Origin: Stenotrophomonas rhizophila
GTDB lineage: Bacteria; Pseudomonadota; Gammaproteobacteria; Xanthomonadales; Xanthomonadaceae
Assembly: GCF_020857975.1 (NCBI RefSeq)
Contig: NZ_JACWUO010000004.1
Span: 124,001-188,000, forward strand
DNA: 64,000 bases
Direction of reading: 5' to 3'
Under the pieces are notes generated by a model. That model was not told the origin of the DNA. It worked only from the letters and a program-made list of their open reading frames with translations, and did no database searches. The stretch's first letter is position 1; each line of letters begins with the position of its first letter. Positions 1 through 10,256 of the stretch are shown here, in pieces. A program made the translations under genes and the position numbers.

Positions 1-97
1 CGGCGACCGGGCCGCCAACCTCGACCTTCCAGGTGATCAGTTCGACTTCGGCGATACCTTCACCGATGTCCGGCATCTTGATGACGTGATGTCCCAT
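1..97 (-). CDS. bkdB: Branched-chain 2-oxoacid dehydrogenase E2 (lipoyl acyltransferase), N-terminal fragment
   Basis: Only the first 32 codons are inside the window; the gene runs off the left edge. The visible start reads MGHHVIKMPDIGEGIAEVEL, the classical opening of a lipoyl-domain E2 protein (KMPDIGEGIAE). It begins 3 nt after the stop of the E1 beta gene, so it is the third gene of an E1alpha-E1beta-E2 operon. In this family E2 accepts the acyl group from E1 on its lipoyl arm and passes it to CoA. Specificity for branched-chain substrates is inferred from the E1 neighbours rather than from this fragment. Confidence 0.85.
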   Translation of the reverse strand, partial: MGHHVIKMPDIGEGIAEVELITWKVEVGGPVA

Positions 98-100
98 GGT

Positions 101-1144
101 TCAATCCTCCAGCACGCGCTGCATTGCATCGATGACCCGGGACGGACCCGGGAAGTAGTCCCATTCCTGCGCGTGCGGATACGGGGTGTCCCAGCCGGTG
201 ACGCGTTCCACCGGAGCCTGCAGGTGGTAGAAGCAATGCTCCTGCACCAGGGCGACCAGCTCGGCGCCGAAGCCGCAGGTGCGGGTGGCTTCGTGCAGCA
301 CGATGCAGCGGCCGGTCTTCTTGACCGAGTTGACGATGGCGTCCAGGTCCAGCGGCCACAGGCTGCGCAGGTCGATCACTTCGGCATCGATCCCGGCATC
401 TTCGGCGGCGGCCTTGGCCACCCACACGGTGGTGCCGTAGGTGATGATCGTCAGTGCCTTGCCTTCGCGGGCAATGGCGGCCTTGTCCAGCGGCACGTTG
501 TAGTAGCCCTCCGGCACCAGGTTGTCCGGGTACTTGGACCAGGCGGTGACCGGGCGGTCGTGGTGGCCGTCGAACGGGCCGTTGTACAGGCGCTTGGGCT
601 CCAGGAAGATCACCGGATCGTCGTTTTCGATCGAGGCGATCAGCAGGCCCTTGGCGTCGTACGGGTTGGACGGCATCACCGTGCGCAGGCCGGTGGCATG
701 GGCAAAGATCGCCTCCGGGCTCTGGCTGTGGGTCTGGCCGCCGTAGATGCCGCCGCCGCACGGGGTGCGGAATACCAGCGAGGAGGTGAACATGCCGCCG
801 GAGCGGTAGCGCATGCGCGCCGCCTCGGAGACGATCTGGTCGTAGGCCGGGTAGATGTAGTCGGCGAACTGGATCTCGGCCACCGGGCGCAGGCCGTAGG
901 CGGCCATGCCGATCGCCGCGCCGGCGATGCCGTTCTCGGAAATCGGCGCATCGAACACGCGCTGCTTGCCGTACTTGGTCTGCAGGCCGTCGGTGCAGCG
1001 GAACACGCCGCCGAAATAGCCCACGTCCTGGCCGAACACCACCACGTTGTCGTCGCGTTCCAGCATCACATCCATCGCCGAGCGCAGCGCCTGGATCATG
1101 GTCATCGGCGTGCCGCCGGTGTTGTCTTGTTCGTTTCCGCTCAT
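101..1144 (-). CDS. bkdA2: 2-oxoisovalerate dehydrogenase E1 beta subunit
   Basis: 347-residue transketolase-like beta subunit of the thiamine-diphosphate E1 component. Typical E1 beta blocks are visible: MIQALRSAMDVMLERD at the start, GQDVGYFGGVFRCT, then ENGIAGAAIGMA, and a C-terminal transketolase domain ending with DYFPGPSRVIDAMQRVLED. With E1 alpha it oxidatively decarboxylates the 2-keto acids from Val, Leu and Ile, supplying primers for branched fatty acids, which dominate Xanthomonad membranes. The start at MSGNEQ lies 5 nt after the E1 alpha stop; a start 13 codons later (MTMIQAL) is also possible. A longer upstream frame exists but overlaps E1 alpha and is not used. Confidence 0.92.
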   Translation of the reverse strand: MSGNEQDNTGGTPMTMIQALRSAMDVMLERDDNVVVFGQDVGYFGGVFRCTDGLQTKYGKQRVFDAPISENGIAGAAIGMAAYGLRPVAEIQFADYIYPAYDQIVSEAARMRYRSGGMFTSSLVFRTPCGGGIYGGQTHSQSPEAIFAHATGLRTVMPSNPYDAKGLLIASIENDDPVIFLEPKRLYNGPFDGHHDRPVTAWSKYPDNLVPEGYYNVPLDKAAIAREGKALTIITYGTTVWVAKAAAEDAGIDAEVIDLRSLWPLDLDAIVNSVKKTGRCIVLHEATRTCGFGAELVALVQEHCFYHLQAPVERVTGWDTPYPHAQEWDYFPGPSRVIDAMQRVLED

Positions 1145-1149
1145 GGTGT

Positions 1150-2663
<1,514 letters not shown>

Positions 2664-3575
2664 ATGCAAATCCCCGCCAACATGACCCTGCGGCAACTGC
2701 GCTATTTCGCCGAAGCCGCTGAATTGGGGCAGTTTTCCCAGGCCGCGCGCAAGCTGCACGTGTCCCAGTCGGTGATTACCACGGCGGTGGCCCAGCTGGA
2801 AGCATCGTTGGGGCTGCGGCTGTTCGACCGGATGCCGCACGGGGTGGTGCTGACCGTGGAAGGGCATCGCTTCCACCAGCACGTCCGGCACATCCTGGAC
2901 ACCCTGCAGGACGCGCTCAGCGAGCCGATGTTCCTGGCCAACACCTTGCCGGGCACGGTGCGGGTGGGGGCGTCCTATACGGTGCTGGGCTATTTCCTGC
3001 CCAGCCTGCTGGCGCGCTTCAAACGCTCCTACCCGCAGGTGGAGATCGAACTGGTGGACATGGACCGCGCCGCGATCGAGCACGGGGTCAACACCGGCAC
3101 GCTCGACCTGGGGCTGTGCATCATCTCCAACATGCCACAGCCCTACGTGCTCAGGCGGCAGGTGCTGATCCGCTCGCGCCGGCAGCTGTGGCTGGCCGAG
3201 TCGCACCCGCTGCTGCAGCTGCCGGTGATCGGCGTGGCCGACGTGGCGCCGTATCCCTACATCATGCTCACCGTCGATGAGGGCCAGGAATCTGCGCTGC
3301 GCTACTGGCAGGCGCTGGGGCTGCAACCCAACGTCGCCTTCCGCACCTCTTCGCTGGAGGCGCTGCGCGGCATGGTGGCCTACGGGTTCGGGGTCAGCAT
3401 CCTGTCGGACATGGTCTACCGGCCCTGGTCGCTGGAAGGGCGCCGGATCGATGTGCGTACGCTCACCGATGCGGTGCCGCCGATGGAAGTGGGCCTGATC
3501 TGGCGCCCCGACGAGGAACTGTCCGCGCCGGCACGCGCACTGCATCAGTTCCTGGTGTTTGCCTGCGGCGGCTGA
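2664..3575 (+). CDS. LysR-family transcriptional regulator
   Basis: 303 residues, normal LysR length. Residues 7-66 form the winged HTH (LRQLRYFAEAAELGQFSQAA ... TTAVAQLEASLGLRLFDR), followed by the ~90-300 periplasmic-binding-protein-like effector domain. An ATG with GGAG about 7 nt upstream is used. It diverges from the bkd operon and its last 31 nt overlap the 3' end of the convergent YkvI-type permease gene. Its target is unknown: bkd (divergent partner) is the classical guess, but the neighbouring D-amino-acid/peptide cluster is an alternative. Confidence 0.9.
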   Translation: MQIPANMTLRQLRYFAEAAELGQFSQAARKLHVSQSVITTAVAQLEASLGLRLFDRMPHGVVLTVEGHRFHQHVRHILDTLQDALSEPMFLANTLPGTVRVGASYTVLGYFLPSLLARFKRSYPQVEIELVDMDRAAIEHGVNTGTLDLGLCIISNMPQPYVLRRQVLIRSRRQLWLAESHPLLQLPVIGVADVAPYPYIMLTVDEGQESALRYWQALGLQPNVAFRTSSLEALRGMVAYGFGVSILSDMVYRPWSLEGRRIDVRTLTDAVPPMEVGLIWRPDEELSAPARALHQFLVFACGG

Positions 3576-4687
3576 GCCTGGAAGGCCTGCCCGCGGCGGC
3601 TCCAGAACTGCCAGAGCGCATAGGCCAGCAACGGCATCACGTAGGTGGCCAGGATGGCGTAGGCCAGCACCCGGTAGCCCTGCGCGATCAGCGCCACCAG
3701 GCCGATCGCATCGGCAAGGAACACCGCCACCAGCAGCAGCGCGGCAATCAGCGCCACGCGGATGCCCGGCGCCGGCGGGGCGCCGGTGCGCTCCTTCCAG
3801 TTGGCGCCGATGCGGCCGTCCACCGAGGCCATCAGGGTGACCCCGGTTTCCACCAGCGCCACCATGATCATCAGGCGGAACAGCCACTGGAACCACGGCA
3901 GGCCGAGCTGGCCCAGCATCAGGTCCGAGGGCAGCGGGGCATCGGCGATCTCCGGCAGGAAGGCGATCATGCACAGGTAGAACACGATCGCCGGCAGGAT
4001 CGCCAGCGGGCCGGCCAGGGCCCCGGCGATCACCGCATCGCGCCGGTGCAGCAGATGACGCACCACCAGCAGGATCGAGACCGCGCCGAAGATGTTGTAG
4101 CCGGCGTAGGTCACGCCATTGAGCACCCAGCCCGGGCCGAGTCCATCGGTGCCCGACAGCTGCGCCATCGAACCGCTGCCGAACCGGGACAGGATCAGGC
4201 AGGCGGCGATGGCGTAGACCAGGTACATGAACGCCGACATCCATTTGAACATCCGCTCGACGGCCTGGGTGCCGGCGTGCACGATCGCGGTGACCACCGT
4301 CACCAGCGCCAGGGTGCCGATGATCCGCGGCGAGCCGAACATGGTGGCGGCCAGTTCCCCGGCCGCTGCGCCGAACACCGCCAGCACCACCACGATCAGG
4401 GCCAGGTAGGCCACTTCGAAGGTCCACCAGCCACGGCCGAGCAGATGCCGGAAGAAGCTGCGGTAGTCGTTGGCCCCGATGGCGCGTGCCAGCAGGAAGG
4501 TGAGGATGCAGATCACGCTCCAGATCAGCATCGACAACAGCATCGCGGCCAGGCCGCCCCAGGGGCCGGACGGCAGGAAGAACTCGGCCAGCTCGCGACC
4601 GGTGGCGTAGCCGCCACCGATCACCGCCGACTTGAACGCCAGACCGGGCAACAGGAAGCGCTGGAACCGGCTGGCGGTGGCGGTCAT
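3545..4687 (-). CDS. YkvI-type integral membrane transporter
   Basis: 380 residues with about ten hydrophobic segments and the N-terminal signature GLAFKSAVIGGGYATGRELA seen in the YkvI family of APC-superfamily transporters (experimentally little studied; relatives are amino-acid-type permeases). The GGYATGRE stretch corresponds to the unwound first helix that contacts substrate in APC carriers. It is the last gene of the seven-gene run and overlaps the upstream beta-lactamase-like gene by 4 nt (ATGA), so the two are probably translationally coupled. From context I infer uptake or export of a D-amino acid, N-acetylamino acid or small peptide product. Its 3' end overlaps the convergent LysR gene by 31 nt. 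Confidence 0.8.
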   Translation of the reverse strand: MTATASRFQRFLLPGLAFKSAVIGGGYATGRELAEFFLPSGPWGGLAAMLLSMLIWSVICILTFLLARAIGANDYRSFFRHLLGRGWWTFEVAYLALIVVVLAVFGAAAGELAATMFGSPRIIGTLALVTVVTAIVHAGTQAVERMFKWMSAFMYLVYAIAACLILSRFGSGSMAQLSGTDGLGPGWVLNGVTYAGYNIFGAVSILLVVRHLLHRRDAVIAGALAGPLAILPAIVFYLCMIAFLPEIADAPLPSDLMLGQLGLPWFQWLFRLMIMVALVETGVTLMASVDGRIGANWKERTGAPPAPGIRVALIAALLLVAVFLADAIGLVALIAQGYRVLAYAILATYVMPLLAYALWQFWSRRGQAFQAQPPQANTRN

Positions 4688-5685
4688 TTCCCGACGGCCA
4701 CGGGCTGCAGCAGGTAGTAATCGCGCACGGTGCGTGCGATCTCGGCGATCACCCGCTCGCGTTCGCTGCGCGGTGCATTGCTGGCCTTGACGAACACCGA
4801 GATCGCAAAGCGGCTGCCGTCGGGCAGGGTGACCACGCCCACGTCATTGACGGTGCCAGCCACGGTGCCGCTCTTGTCGGCCACTGTGGTGCCCGGCGGC
4901 AGGCTGCCGCGCAGGCGCGCGCTGCAGGTGCGGCAGCGTTCCATGATCTGCGCCAGGGCCTGGGTGCTGGCCGGGCTCAGCGCCTTGCCGGTGAAGAGCC
5001 GGGTCAACAGGGTGGACATCGCGCGCGGCGTGGAGGTGTCGCGCGGATCCTGGTCGAAGGCGGCGTTGTTGGATTTGGTGCGCTTGAGCACCTCCGGGTC
5101 ACGGGTCAGTTCGGCGACGCGCTCCTTGGTCAGCGGTTCGTCGCCCAGGCCGAAGATGTCGCTGAGCAGTTGCCGGGTGTTGCGGTCCAGGCGCTGGCCT
5201 TCGATGCCCTGCGCGCGCAGCCAGGCGGTGACCGCGGCCGGCCCACCGGCCTGCGCCACCAGTACGTCGGTGGCGGTGTTGTCGCTCTGGGTGAGCATCA
5301 CTTCCAGCAGGTTGTGCACCGACAGGCTCACCCCGTCATGGATGAAGCGGTCGGCGATCACTTCCGAATCGACGTAGAAGGTTTTGGGCACCGGCACCAT
5401 CGTGGTCAGCGCCAGTTCGCCGGCATCGACCTTGGCCAGGATGGCCGCGGCCACGGCGACCTTGAAGGTGCTGGCCATCGGGAACCCTTCATCGGGGTTC
5501 AGATGCACCTGCGCGCCTTTGCCGTCCAGGCGCCACGCCGAGACGCCGACCTTGCCGTCGATCAGGGTGGCCAGGCGTGCCACTTCGGTTTCCACCGGAC
5601 TGCGGGTGGCGCCGAACGCGGCCAGCGGGCTCAGCCCCAGCAATGCCGCCACGCACAGGCTCAAGCTACGGGATGTCATCTTCAT
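4684..5685 (-). CDS. Class A beta-lactamase-like serine hydrolase lacking Glu166
   Basis: 333 residues with a signal peptide (about 1-25, cleavage near AFGA). Class A motifs present: S72-T-F-K75 (SxxK), S134-D-N136 (SDN) and K271-S-G273 (KTG equivalent). Aligning by hand from SDN through RLDR (165-168), the place of the deacylation base Glu166 holds Thr170 and Asn170 of the family is Ser175. About 35 extra residues (roughly 176-211) are inserted before the conserved RDTSTP (215-220) that closes the omega loop. The SxxK nucleophile is intact, so acylation by beta-lactams or D-Ala peptides is plausible, but normal beta-lactamase turnover is doubtful. It overlaps dgcN and the YkvI gene by 4 nt on each side. 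A D,D- or peptide-hydrolase role in the cluster is inferred; a true beta-lactamase using another base is the alternative. Confidence 0.85.
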   Translation of the reverse strand: MKMTSRSLSLCVAALLGLSPLAAFGATRSPVETEVARLATLIDGKVGVSAWRLDGKGAQVHLNPDEGFPMASTFKVAVAAAILAKVDAGELALTTMVPVPKTFYVDSEVIADRFIHDGVSLSVHNLLEVMLTQSDNTATDVLVAQAGGPAAVTAWLRAQGIEGQRLDRNTRQLLSDIFGLGDEPLTKERVAELTRDPEVLKRTKSNNAAFDQDPRDTSTPRAMSTLLTRLFTGKALSPASTQALAQIMERCRTCSARLRGSLPPGTTVADKSGTVAGTVNDVGVVTLPDGSRFAISVFVKASNAPRSERERVIAEIARTVRDYYLLQPVAVGK

Positions 5686-6725
5686 GCGATGCAGGCCTCC
5701 AGCAAACGGTTGAACCGCCCATCTTGCCGCATCGGGTCGGCCGTCGGCAGGCCAAGGCGCGCGCTGATTTCGGCGCAGGCCGCCTGTGCGTCCTGCTCGG
5801 TCATGCCGTGGGTGTTGAGGCTGACGCCGACGCAGCGGATCGCCGGATTGGTGCGGCGGCCCAGGCGCACGGTCAGGTCGATCACGTCCTCGATGGACGG
5901 CAGCGGGTAGTCGGGATAGCCGAGCACATGCTGGCGCCCGGGCTGGTGGCAGACCACGAACACATCCGGCTGGCTGCCATGCAGCAGGCCGAGGCTGACC
6001 CCGGCATAGGCCGGGTGGAACAGCGAGCCCTGGCCTTCGATGACATCCCAGTGGTCTTCGGCCGCATCCGGGCTGAGCAGTTCGGCCGCGCCGGCGGAGA
6101 AGTCGGCCACCACCGCATCCATCGGGATGCCGCTGCCGGCGATCAGGATGCCGGTCTGGCCGCTGGCGCGGAAATCGGCATCCACGCCGATCCCGCGCAG
6201 GCCACGGGCCAGCGCCAGTGCGGTGTACTTCTTGCCCAGCGCGCAGTCGGTGCCCACGGTCAGCACGCGCTTGCCGCTGCGCTTGCGGCCGTTGCCGACC
6301 GGGATGCCGCGCGGCGGCACGCGCACGTTGATCAACTGGCGCCCGCTGCGTTCGGCGGCGGCGGCCAGTTCGGGGATATCGCCGAGTTGCTGGTGCATGC
6401 CGCTGACCAGGTCCAGGCCCTGTTCCAGCGCCTCGACCAGCGCCGGCAGCCAGGTGGCGGAAATCACGCCACCGCCGTTGGCCACGCCGATCACCATGGC
6501 GCGGGCGCCGGCCGCGCGGGCCTGGGCCGGCGTCATGGTCGGCAGGCCGGTGCTGATCGGGCAGCCAGGCAGGCTCCATTCGGCCACGCAGACTTCCGGT
6601 GCCCAGTCGTGCAGGCCGATCGCGGTCTTGGCAAAGCCCGCTTCGGTGGTATCGCCCAGGAACAGCAGATAGGGCTGGGGCAGGGCGGCCAGTGCGTGCA
6701 CGGCAGCGGTCGAAGTCGAGGTCAT
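5682..6725 (-). CDS. dgcN: DgcN-like DUF1611 protein (D-glutamate N-acetyltransferase type)
   Basis: 347 residues of the DUF1611 family: an N-terminal Rossmann-like domain (about 1-140) and a C-terminal P-loop domain. The latter contains VLTVGTDCALGKKYTALALA (about 155-174), a GKK-type Walker A loop, and IEGQGSLFHPAY as the acidic follow-up motif. Characterised marine homologues named DgcN act with DgcA to convert D-glutamate through N-acetyl-D-Glu to N-acetyl-L-Glu. An enolase-superfamily DgcA candidate lies four genes upstream in the same run, which supports this reading. It overlaps the next gene by 4 nt. The 197-bp upstream gap contains dyads and is the only large gap inside the cluster, so an internal promoter is likely. 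Confidence 0.8.
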   Translation of the reverse strand: MTSTSTAAVHALAALPQPYLLFLGDTTEAGFAKTAIGLHDWAPEVCVAEWSLPGCPISTGLPTMTPAQARAAGARAMVIGVANGGGVISATWLPALVEALEQGLDLVSGMHQQLGDIPELAAAAERSGRQLINVRVPPRGIPVGNGRKRSGKRVLTVGTDCALGKKYTALALARGLRGIGVDADFRASGQTGILIAGSGIPMDAVVADFSAGAAELLSPDAAEDHWDVIEGQGSLFHPAYAGVSLGLLHGSQPDVFVVCHQPGRQHVLGYPDYPLPSIEDVIDLTVRLGRRTNPAIRCVGVSLNTHGMTEQDAQAACAEISARLGLPTADPMRQDGRFNRLLEACIA

Positions 6726-6801
6726 GACGGGGTCCGTTGGTCAGGGGAGCAGAGAGGAGTGAGTGCCCCTCTCGGCGACGATGCGCTGGTGAGTGACCTC
6801 G

Positions 6802-6850
6802 TTAGGACTGTATATGTCCTAATCAGAGAATATGAAACCTAATTTGGGTT
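6802..6850. promoter_or_regulatory. Two dyads in the dgcN promoter region
   Basis: The first dyad has arms TTAGGAC (6802-6808) and GTCCTAA (6816-6822) around a 7-nt AT spacer. That spacer includes TATACA on the minus strand, a possible -10 for dgcN. The second, AACCTAATTTGGGTT (6836-6850), is a 15-bp palindrome with one mismatch. The region is AT-rich against a GC-rich background. These look like operator sites for a local regulator; the XRE-cupin protein at 13585 is the obvious candidate. Confidence 0.5.
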
Positions 6851-6922
6851 TTACTTTCCGCTTCCCCGGCGCCGTGGGACGCCGCCTCATGCCCTGCCGG
6901 CCCGGCTCCCGGGGGCGGGCAA

Positions 6923-8221
6923 TCACCGCGTCGGTGCCGGCACGCCATTGCAGGCCAGCAGTGGCCGGCTGCGCCGCTCCAGCTGCCACAGCAGGAACGC
7001 CACCAGCAGGCAGGTGCCGCTCATCAGCGAGAAGAACACCGTACTGGAGAGCGTCGACCACAGCGTGCCGACCGCGCCGGCCAGCAGGTTGCCGCCGAAC
7101 GCGGCGAGGAACCAGAACGCGATGATCGTCGCGCCGAAGCCGGCCGGTGCCAGGCGTGCGAACAGGCCCAGTCCCACCGGCAGGATGAACAGCTCGCCGA
7201 AGGTGAAGGTCGCAAAGAACAGCGCGGCCCACAGCCAGCCGACCTTGGCCGACGGTTCACCGCCCAGCGCGGCGACCAGCGCGAACGACAGCCCGACCAC
7301 GGCCGCGCCGATCGCCATCTTGGTGAGCGCGGCCGGCTCGCGGCTGGCGCGGGCCTGGCGGGTCCAGTGGCTCACCAGCAGTGGCGTGATCACAAACACC
7401 AGCAGCGGATTGAGCGAGAAGAACCAGGTCATCGGGAGGGTGAAATCCGCGGTGAACACGCGGTCCACGCCGGTATCGAGCCAGATCGCGATGGTGTTGC
7501 CGATCTGCTCGTAGGCCAGGCGGAACACCACGATCAATCCGGCAATCATCGTCATCAGCTGCAGCAGCGGGCGATAGGCCGGTTGCCACAAGGCCGAGAA
7601 GGGCAGTGCGTCGCGCTCGCTGCGCGGCGGGTCCGGTGGCAGGTGGCGGCGCCCGGCGATGTAGATCGCCAGGCCCAGCAGCATGCCCACGCCGGCGGCG
7701 GCGAAACCGACATGCCAGCCATACACCTCGCCCAGCGTGCCGCAGACCAGCGGGGCCAGGAAGGCGCCGAGGTTGATGCCGACGTAGTACACATTGAACG
7801 CCGAGCCACGGCGCGGATCATCGCGCTGGTAGAGATCGCCGACCTGGCCGGGCAGGGTCGGCAGGAACAGGCCGTTGCCGATCACGATCGCCAGCAGCGC
7901 CGGATACAGCAGCGCATCGAAGGCCATCAGGAAATGGCCGAAGGCCATGATCGCCCCGCCCAGGATCACCGCGCGGCGCTTGCCCAGCCAGCGGTCGGCG
8001 AGCATCCCGCCGAACACCGGGCTCAGGTAGGCCAGCGCGGTATACAGGCCATACACCATCGAGGCCTGTTCCTGCGAAAACAGCAGCTGCTTGGTCATGT
8101 AATAGACCAGCAGCGCCCGCATGCCGTAGTAGGAGAATTTCTCCCACATCTCGGTGAGAAACAGGATGGTCAGGCCTGGCGGTTGTCCGAACCAGGCCGT
8201 GCGCGGGGCATCGATGCTCAT
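6923..8221 (-). CDS. Proton-dependent oligopeptide transporter (POT/PTR2 family)
   Basis: 432 residues with about 12 transmembrane helices. The POT signature in helix 1 is present as TEMWEKFSYYGMRALL (ExxEK in place of the usual ExxER), with FNVYYVGINLGAFLAP later. The family imports di- and tripeptides by proton symport. Placed between two periplasmic D,D-peptidase-like hydrolases and the epimerase/DgcN pair, it probably brings in dipeptides such as L-Ala-D-Glu or other wall-derived peptides. It ends 197 bp before dgcN and starts 19 nt after the upstream hydrolase stop. Confidence 0.92.
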   Translation of the reverse strand: MSIDAPRTAWFGQPPGLTILFLTEMWEKFSYYGMRALLVYYMTKQLLFSQEQASMVYGLYTALAYLSPVFGGMLADRWLGKRRAVILGGAIMAFGHFLMAFDALLYPALLAIVIGNGLFLPTLPGQVGDLYQRDDPRRGSAFNVYYVGINLGAFLAPLVCGTLGEVYGWHVGFAAAGVGMLLGLAIYIAGRRHLPPDPPRSERDALPFSALWQPAYRPLLQLMTMIAGLIVVFRLAYEQIGNTIAIWLDTGVDRVFTADFTLPMTWFFSLNPLLVFVITPLLVSHWTRQARASREPAALTKMAIGAAVVGLSFALVAALGGEPSAKVGWLWAALFFATFTFGELFILPVGLGLFARLAPAGFGATIIAFWFLAAFGGNLLAGAVGTLWSTLSSTVFFSLMSGTCLLVAFLLWQLERRSRPLLACNGVPAPTR

Positions 8222-8240
8222 CGGCGGGCCGGTCCGAGGC

Positions 8241-10256
8241 TCAGAGCTGCAGGCCGGTGCTGACCAGGCGCTGGGTGATCGCCACGAAGGCCACGATCAC
8301 CCCGGCCAGTGCCACCACCCAGGCGCCGAAGCGGCGCAGCCGCGGCCAGCTGGCCGGCTTGCGCAGCGCCACCCAGACCAAGGCCACCGCGGCCAGGACC
8401 GCCAGCCAGGACAGCGCCTGCATCAGGATCAGCGGTCCGTTGCTGTAACTGGAGATACCGCCCGGTGCCGACATCGACTTCACATATGCCAGCCAGGCGA
8501 TCACGCTGCCCAGCACCACGGTGATCGACAGCGTCTGCAGCCGGCGCAGGCCGCGGCCTTCAGCCGGTGCGGCCACGCGGTAGTAACGGCGCACGAATAC
8601 CCCGCCGATGCGCAGCACCGCCGACAGCACCAGCAACCCCAGCGCCACGATCAGTGCCGGGCGCAACCAGCTTGGCGAGCGCCAGCCGGGCATCGGTTCA
8701 AAGCCGAACACCGAGGCGAACGGGCCACCGGAGAAATACACCGGGCGTCCATCGACCACCTTTACTTCCAGCAGGCTGCGGCCATGCTCCTGTTGCCACA
8801 GCCACGGCGATACCTCGCGCCAGCGCAGCAGCTGGCCATTGAGGCCCTTCTGGCCGTCCACGGTGATGCTGCCGTCCTTCTGCGGGTGCACGCGCACCGG
8901 CGAGAACAGCGACAGCAGGCGCAGGTACGAGCTGTCCGAGCGACGCGTGCTGTGCCAGTCCACCTTGGCCAGCGCGGCGGCGTGCTGGCGGGCGGTGTCG
9001 GCGTCCACGCCGGGGCCGGCGGCCTGCACCGGCAGGGTCGGCAGGAAGTTTTCGACGAAGCGTTCCCATACCTGCGCACGCAGCGCCGAGCCGGCCGCAT
9101 CACGCCCGACGCTGTTGGTGGAAACGAACACGCCGATGTTGCGCTCGGGGATCATCCACAGCCACGAATAGAAGAACAGCATCGTGCCGCCGTGCGAACG
9201 GGTGTCGTAGCCGCCGGTGTCCGAGGCCATCCAGCCCAGGGTCATGCGCGGCAGGTGCGGCAGCACCGCCGCCTGCGGGGTCAGCATCTGTGCGTTGGTC
9301 TCGGCGCGCATGATGCGCTGGCCGTCGAGTTCGCCGTGGTTGAGCGTGGCCATCATGAAACGTGCCATCGCCGAGCCGGAGGCATACAGGCCGCCCACGC
9401 CCGGCGCGGTGTTCTTCTCGGCCGGGTAGCTCTTGCCCGAACCCAGCCGGTAGCCCTTGGCGGCGTGCGGCAGCAGTTCGGCCGGCAGCTTTTGTTCGAA
9501 GCTGGCGTACTGCATGCCCAGCGGCTGCAGGATGTGCTGCTCGGCGTAGTCCTCGAAACGCTGGCCGCTGACCCGCTCGACGATGTAGGAGGCGATGCCG
9601 GTGGCGTAGTTGGAATAGGCCGGCACGGTGCCGGGCCGGTTGATCTGGTTGGGCACCCATTCCTTGAGATAGTTGTCGCGGTTGGCCGGATGGTCCGGGC
9701 CCAGCACGATCAGGTAGCGCATGCGCTCTTCAAGGCCGCTGGTGTGGGTCATGATCTGGCGCAGCGTGACCGGCTCACCCTTGGCCGGGACCTTGATGTC
9801 CAGGTAGGTGTTGATGTCCGCATCCAGGTCCAGCTTGCCCTGTTCGACCAGCTGCATCACCGAGGTCCAGACGAACAGCTTGGAAATCGAGCCGGGGCGG
9901 AACAGGGTGGTGCGGGGATCCACCGGCGTGCGTTTTTCGACATCGGAGAAACCGAAACCGCGTTCGGTGACCACCTTACCGTTCTCGACCACGGTGACCA
10001 CCGCGCCGGCCAGGTCGCCCTGCGCCATCAGGTAGGGCACCAGGCCATCGAGGAAGGCATCGACCCGGGCCGCATCCAGCGTGCCGACGCTGGCCGGGGC
10101 AGCAACGGTGGCGGGCACCTGGCCGGTGGCTGGTGCCTGCGCTGCGGCCGGTGCCTGCGCATGCAGCGGCGAGAACGCCGCGGCCGAGGCCAGCAGCAGG
10201 CCCGAGGCGACGGCGCGCCAGCGACCGCCGCGTGAACGCTGCGATGTCATGTTCAT
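8241..10256 (-). CDS. Membrane-anchored penicillin-binding-type serine hydrolase (S12-like), copy 1
   Basis: 671 residues: signal peptide (about 1-34), an Ala/Pro/Gln-rich linker (35-57), a class C beta-lactamase/D,D-peptidase-fold domain, a second globular part (about 420-540), and four or so C-terminal membrane helices. Active-site motifs: S123-I-S-K126, Y214-S-N216 and H355-G-G. The catalytic domain should face the periplasm. The family includes D-aminopeptidases, D,D-carboxypeptidases and esterases; activity on D-amino-acid peptides is inferred from its neighbours. It starts with an ATGA overlap on the epimerase gene. A second protein of the same build lies upstream (11285-13264). Confidence 0.9.
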   Translation of the reverse strand: MNMTSQRSRGGRWRAVASGLLLASAAAFSPLHAQAPAAAQAPATGQVPATVAAPASVGTLDAARVDAFLDGLVPYLMAQGDLAGAVVTVVENGKVVTERGFGFSDVEKRTPVDPRTTLFRPGSISKLFVWTSVMQLVEQGKLDLDADINTYLDIKVPAKGEPVTLRQIMTHTSGLEERMRYLIVLGPDHPANRDNYLKEWVPNQINRPGTVPAYSNYATGIASYIVERVSGQRFEDYAEQHILQPLGMQYASFEQKLPAELLPHAAKGYRLGSGKSYPAEKNTAPGVGGLYASGSAMARFMMATLNHGELDGQRIMRAETNAQMLTPQAAVLPHLPRMTLGWMASDTGGYDTRSHGGTMLFFYSWLWMIPERNIGVFVSTNSVGRDAAGSALRAQVWERFVENFLPTLPVQAAGPGVDADTARQHAAALAKVDWHSTRRSDSSYLRLLSLFSPVRVHPQKDGSITVDGQKGLNGQLLRWREVSPWLWQQEHGRSLLEVKVVDGRPVYFSGGPFASVFGFEPMPGWRSPSWLRPALIVALGLLVLSAVLRIGGVFVRRYYRVAAPAEGRGLRRLQTLSITVVLGSVIAWLAYVKSMSAPGGISSYSNGPLILMQALSWLAVLAAVALVWVALRKPASWPRLRRFGAWVVALAGVIVAFVAITQRLVSTGLQL

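Noticed and set aside
4684..5685. Ordinary class A beta-lactamase of the resistance type
   Set aside because: Glu166 and Asn170 positions are replaced and the omega loop carries a long insert; it is also embedded in a peptide/D-amino-acid gene run.
8154..10235. Open frame of 693 codons on the plus strand across the first serine hydrolase
   Set aside because: It is antisense to a gene with signal peptide, SxxK, YSN and HGG motifs. Its translation is low-complexity and rich in Gln, His, Arg and Gly, as expected for the shadow frame of a GC-rich gene.
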